A stretch of DNA of 64,000 nucleotides from Flammeovirgaceae bacterium SG7u.111 (GTDB lineage Bacteria; Bacteroidota; Bacteroidia; Cytophagales; Flammeovirgaceae). Below the pieces are notes generated by a model that was given only the letters and a program-made list of their open reading frames with translations, ran no database searches and was not told the origin of the DNA. The position numbers were made by a program, and so were the translations under genes. This document shows, in pieces, positions 60,949 through 64,000 of this stretch. The stretch covers positions 1,875,635 through 1,939,634 of the forward strand of contig CP139021.1 in the NCBI GenBank assembly GCA_034044135.1, in the 5' to 3' direction. How positions within the stretch are numbered: position 1 is the first letter of the stretch; each line of letters begins with the position of its first letter.

Positions 60949-61701
60949 TCATGCTTTGGAATGTCTTTCCAAAATCTCTACACATAAGTCTGCGTAATCT
61001 TTTGCACCGTAGCTATAGGGTGCGTACCTAAATATATCCATACGCTTGCTCGGTGCTTCAGCTAGTGCGATATTGTCCCGTATTTTTGTTTTGAAAAGCT
61101 CGTTGGGGAATTGTTGTTCCAGCACTTCCACTACATTTCTGTTCAACACTTTTCTGCTGTCAAATCTTGTAGCAAATACTCCGGTCACTTTTAGCTGGGG
61201 ATTGAGGCGCTTGGTTATTTTTTCCAAAGATTCGGTTAGTGAAGCCAACCCTTCTAAGGAAAGAAACTCGGATTGCACGGGCACAAATACTTCCGTAGAA
61301 GCCAAAAGTGCGCTCATAGTGAGAATGCTTAGCGATGGCGGACAGTCGATATATACATAATCGTAAGTGCCATCAAGCTTTTCCAATTGCTCCTTTAAGA
61401 TAAAATGATCTCCTTGAGCTGGGTCTAGCTGGGTTTCGGCTTTGCTTAGTTTCAAAGTAGCTGGGGCAAGGTCGAGGTTTTCCGAAATAGATACAATTGG
61501 AATATCCGTCTCTTCTGTCAGGGACTCGTAGATGGTCTTTTCGGGCTCTCTTACACCTAATGATTTACTAAGGTTAGCCTGTGGATCGAGGTCGACTAGC
61601 AATACTTTTTTACCGCCAAGGGCTATTCCAGCTCCTATATTTACGGTTGATGTAGTTTTGCCTATTCCTCCTTTATTATTTGCTATGGAAATGATTCTCA
61701 T
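60949..61701 (-). CDS. ParA-family ATPase
   Basis: 250 residues. The deviant Walker A is IANNKGGIGKTTSTVN (residues 6-21), with Walker A' VDLDPQANLSKSLG, Walker B YVYIDCPPSLS and a conserved FVPVQSEFLSLEGL. The protein has no N-terminal DNA-binding extension, as in chromosomal Soj/ParA and in small plasmid-like ParA proteins. It should form ATP-dependent dimers on DNA and position cargo such as chromosome origins, plasmids or protein complexes. A small downstream partner gene takes the place of parB. No parS-like repeats were noted near it. Confidence 0.93.
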   Translation of the reverse strand: MRIISIANNKGGIGKTTSTVNIGAGIALGGKKVLLVDLDPQANLSKSLGVREPEKTIYESLTEETDIPIVSISENLDLAPATLKLSKAETQLDPAQGDHFILKEQLEKLDGTYDYVYIDCPPSLSILTMSALLASTEVFVPVQSEFLSLEGLASLTESLEKITKRLNPQLKVTGVFATRFDSRKVLNRNVVEVLEQQFPNELFKTKIRDNIALAEAPSKRMDIFRYAPYSYGAKDYADLCVEILERHSKA

Positions 61702-62084
61702 CTTATATCAAGTGATTTTTGAATTCAAAAAGTCAATTGGGCTTCAGTTTCCGATTAACGCCGTTACTGGCAAATCATTTTCCTGTTTTTAGACTAAATG
61801 AGGCTTATTAGCAAGAAAAATGTAACGCTATTGTATATTCTGCGTATTTGTAGAGCATGTAATAAGTATTAGATTCCGTATGATTTTTCTTTTTATAATT
61901 AGGCTTTAAAAAAAAATAGTGGTAATTCTTCTACCTAAAGCAAAATGTACAAACCCAATTTTTTTAGTATAATGCAAAGAAAAAGGAATAGAATCTATTT
62001 TATCATTCGTACATAACAGAAAGAAGTTTCCCCATTTCATATATTTCTCTACACTGATTCTGCATAAAATAAATCATTCGAAAC
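61702..62084. other. Intergenic region between divergent genes
   Basis: It separates parA from the papain-like protease gene. AT-rich. No gene or repeat was identified. Confidence 0.4.
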
Positions 62085-63482
62085 ATGAGAATTTCACTGA
62101 TCTTTTTACTTGGATTATTATCCTTTAACCTTGTTTTTGCCCAAGAGTACACAACTGGGCTAAACTTTGACGATGAGGAATATGCGAAGATCCCCCGAAA
62201 AGCTCCACTTACCCGTGGGCTTTATGTGGAGGCGATGCCAACTGCTATTTCATTAAAAAAATACTGTCCAACTCCCATGAGTCAAGGAAGTTATGGCACT
62301 TGTGTGGGTTGGTCTACCAACTGGGCAGCGCGAACCATAGTAGAAGCAATACGCAACAATTGGAATAGTAGGGATCAAATCTCTCAAAATACGTTCTCGC
62401 CAGGGTACGTTTATCAGCAAATAAAGGATAGAAATGATGTGAACTGTTCGTTTGGGACAAGTATCCATGATGCGCTCAACTACATGAAGTTCAACGGTTC
62501 GGTGCATTATTCGGACTTCGACCAAAGTTGTGCTTCTGAAGTGCCCATGCATTTGAAGGAGAAAGAAAAAGCCTTTAAGATAAAAGACTTTGCTAGGATT
62601 TTCAGTATAGACCAAAGTAGCAACTTTAAAATTCAAGCGACTAAAAAAGGGCTTTCAGAAAACTATCCTATAATTATAGGAATGAAATGCCCTCCCTCTT
62701 TTTTCAAAGCGAAAGGAGCTTGGCAACCCGAAGAAGATCCGAAAGGTAGTTTTGGAGGACATGCCATGTGTGTGATTGGTTACGATGACAGCAAGTATGG
62801 CGGTGCTTTTGAAATTATGAACAGTTGGGGTACAGGCTGGGGTAATGAAGGTTTTATTTGGGTGAAGTATGAAGACTTTGCTAATTTTACCAAGTATGCT
62901 TATGAGCTGATCCACGACCCTGGTACGTACAGGCCACCTACACCTGTTGTAGTTGCCAAACCAGATCTTTCCGGCGAGCTCAAGCTGGTGACCGACAGAG
63001 GAAAAGCAATGACGGCTTCGCTGAGAGGTGACGAGTACAAGATGAACCAAGCTTATCAGTCGGGAACTAGTTTCCGTATTTTCATCTCAAACAATGAGCC
63101 TGCTTATGTGTATGCCATCGGTACGGACAATACAGAAGAAATTTTTCAGCTTTTTCCATATGCCCCAGATATTAGTGCCTCGCTTAACTATAGCCAAAAT
63201 GATGTTGCTTTGCCGAGTGAAGATCATTATATCACAATGGATAATACTACCGGCACAGATTATATTTGTGTGTTGTACAGCAAAGATGAATTGGATATAG
63301 AAGCAATCAAACGAAAAATTGCGTATACTTCTGGCGACTTTAAGGGAAGGGTAGAGTCAGTTTTGGGCGATATGTTGGTAACGGATAATAATATTACCTT
63401 TAGTGGGAATGAAATTGGTTTTAAGGCATTCAGTAAAGGAAGAAGCATTGTAGCGTTAATTGTTGCTACGGATCATATATAG
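62085..63482 (+). CDS. Exported papain-like (C1) protease with DUF4384-like tail
   Basis: 465 residues with a Sec signal (SLIFLLGLLSFNLVFAQ). Residues 55-280 form a C1 peptidase domain: catalytic Cys in SQGSYGTCVGWSTNWA (near 72), His in FGGHAMCVIGYDD (near 227) and Asn in NSWGTGWGNEGFIWV (near 246). Residues 300-465 resemble a DUF4384 domain (FRIFISNNEPAYVYAIGTDN, then EIFQLFPYAP). The DUF4384 tail is known from peptidases and kinases in Bacteroidota, probably as a protein-binding module. All three catalytic residues are present. A terminator follows. Confidence 0.92.
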   Translation: MRISLIFLLGLLSFNLVFAQEYTTGLNFDDEEYAKIPRKAPLTRGLYVEAMPTAISLKKYCPTPMSQGSYGTCVGWSTNWAARTIVEAIRNNWNSRDQISQNTFSPGYVYQQIKDRNDVNCSFGTSIHDALNYMKFNGSVHYSDFDQSCASEVPMHLKEKEKAFKIKDFARIFSIDQSSNFKIQATKKGLSENYPIIIGMKCPPSFFKAKGAWQPEEDPKGSFGGHAMCVIGYDDSKYGGAFEIMNSWGTGWGNEGFIWVKYEDFANFTKYAYELIHDPGTYRPPTPVVVAKPDLSGELKLVTDRGKAMTASLRGDEYKMNQAYQSGTSFRIFISNNEPAYVYAIGTDNTEEIFQLFPYAPDISASLNYSQNDVALPSEDHYITMDNTTGTDYICVLYSKDELDIEAIKRKIAYTSGDFKGRVESVLGDMLVTDNNITFSGNEIGFKAFSKGRSIVALIVATDHI

Positions 63483-63514
63483 TACAAACCATATTGTTAA
63501 TCTTATGGCTAATC

Positions 63515-63547
63515 AAGCCCTGCCGATGTTGGCAGGGCTTTTTTTAT
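63515..63547 (+). terminator. Terminator after the papain-like gene
   Basis: AAGCCCTGCC-GATGTT-GGCAGGGCTT followed by TTTTTAT, 33 bp after the stop. Confidence 0.95.
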
Positions 63548-63711
63548 AGAATGTTGAAAGGATAGAAAAGGCTGTTTTTAATAGCTGTGGAGGTATTTGA
63601 AGAGTGGGGTAGTGTAGTTTTTATTTTTTTGAAAATGTTCCACTTTATTACACCCCAATTTGGAGGAAATAGCGTTTAGTCATTAAGATTGAAAACTGAA
63701 ATTTTAGCATT

Positions 63712-64000
63712 ATGACTTTCGAAGAATACACCCCTTCTCCAGAGAAGCTTAAGGAGCGTGTAAGAATCAACACCAGAAAAATCAATAAGATTTTTTATTA
63801 TACAATGCCTCTTGGGATGTTGATCAGTTTGGTGTTGGCTACCATTTATGGCAACTTCGAATTTGCTATTTGGTCTTCGGCAAGTGTTTTACTAACATTT
63901 TACGGTGCTAAGTTTTTTACGAGAAAGCACCCTGTTTTCCATAAGTATTTGACGGCTATTGTATTGGCTTTATTTTCTCTACAATATATTTTCCAGTCGG
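63712..64000 (+). CDS. Membrane sensor or signalling protein, N-terminal part
   Basis: An open frame from the ATG at 63712 to the window edge. A charged start (residues 1-25, TFEEYTPSPEKLKERVRINT) is followed by at least three hydrophobic helices (TMPLGMLISLVLATIYG, FAIWSSASVLLTFYGAKFF and YLTAIVLALFSLQYIFQS). This helix group resembles the N-terminal membrane part of sensor kinases or chemoreceptor-like proteins, but the catalytic part is outside the window, so the type is not decided. Confidence 0.65.
   Translation, partial: MTFEEYTPSPEKLKERVRINTRKINKIFYYTMPLGMLISLVLATIYGNFEFAIWSSASVLLTFYGAKFFTRKHPVFHKYLTAIVLALFSLQYIFQS

Overview
The window looks like chromosome from a gliding or marine-type member of the Bacteroidota, most plausibly a Cytophagales relative. 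The organism call is inference. It rests on gldC, a secreted protease with a type IX secretion C-terminal domain, a TonB receptor/DUF4374/PepSY iron-uptake trio, LytTR regulators, many Sec or lipoprotein signal peptides, and a TTG-N18-TAnnTTTG promoter. No tRNA, rRNA or CRISPR array was seen.

Bases 1-1082 hold the N-terminal part of a PAS-domain sensor protein. From about 1.3 to 11.5 kb the window changes character. The DNA is visibly more AT-rich, and small accessory genes, nearly all on the minus strand, are separated by imperfect palindromes with conserved ends (ACAACG or CTAACG on one side, TATACAT-ATTGT on the other). These resemble integron attC sites: complementary outer boxes, imperfectly paired inner boxes, a variable central hairpin, and stop codons falling inside the repeat arm. 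Cargo includes a RibD/DHFR-like reductase, a LysR-mdaB pair, an acyltransferase-LytTR pair, a DUF1801/YdeI-CDGSH fusion, an HNH-type protein and several unknowns. A separate ~120 bp repeat occurs three times, each just after a cargo gene. A decayed IS481 transposase lies inside. No integrase is visible, so the stretch is best described as a cassette array of the CALIN type, pending a formal attC search.

From 11.8 to 25.2 kb: an internally duplicated helical protein, a zone of degenerate AT-rich repeats, an S9 peptidase lipoprotein, a GH28 pectinase-like lipoprotein, a GH13 amylase/branching-type enzyme, the iron-uptake trio, and two fused pseudogene remnants. From 25.4 to 40.6 kb: an exported dikinase-like protein with glucan-water-dikinase domain order, two SxxK serine hydrolases flanking an Npt-like transporter fused to a HEAT-repeat tail, a CE12 esterase, a CAP protein, a ketopantoate reductase-like protein, an exported WD40-caspase protein, and riboflavin synthase.

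From 40.8 to 64 kb: a LytTR response regulator, PAP2 phosphatase, a YCII(DGPF)/DUF1569/ECF-sigma group, KptA, a kelch-DUF1080 protein, a subtilase in which the catalytic His position appears to be Glu, dienelactone hydrolase, two thioredoxin-fold proteins, two GH3-family proteins on either side of gldC, a ParA with a small partner, a papain-like protease with a DUF4384-like tail, and the start of a membrane protein. Several short elements with long terminal inverted repeats (15.1, 42.7 and 55.1 kb) look like MITEs. Factor-independent terminator hairpins close many of the genes in the non-island part.
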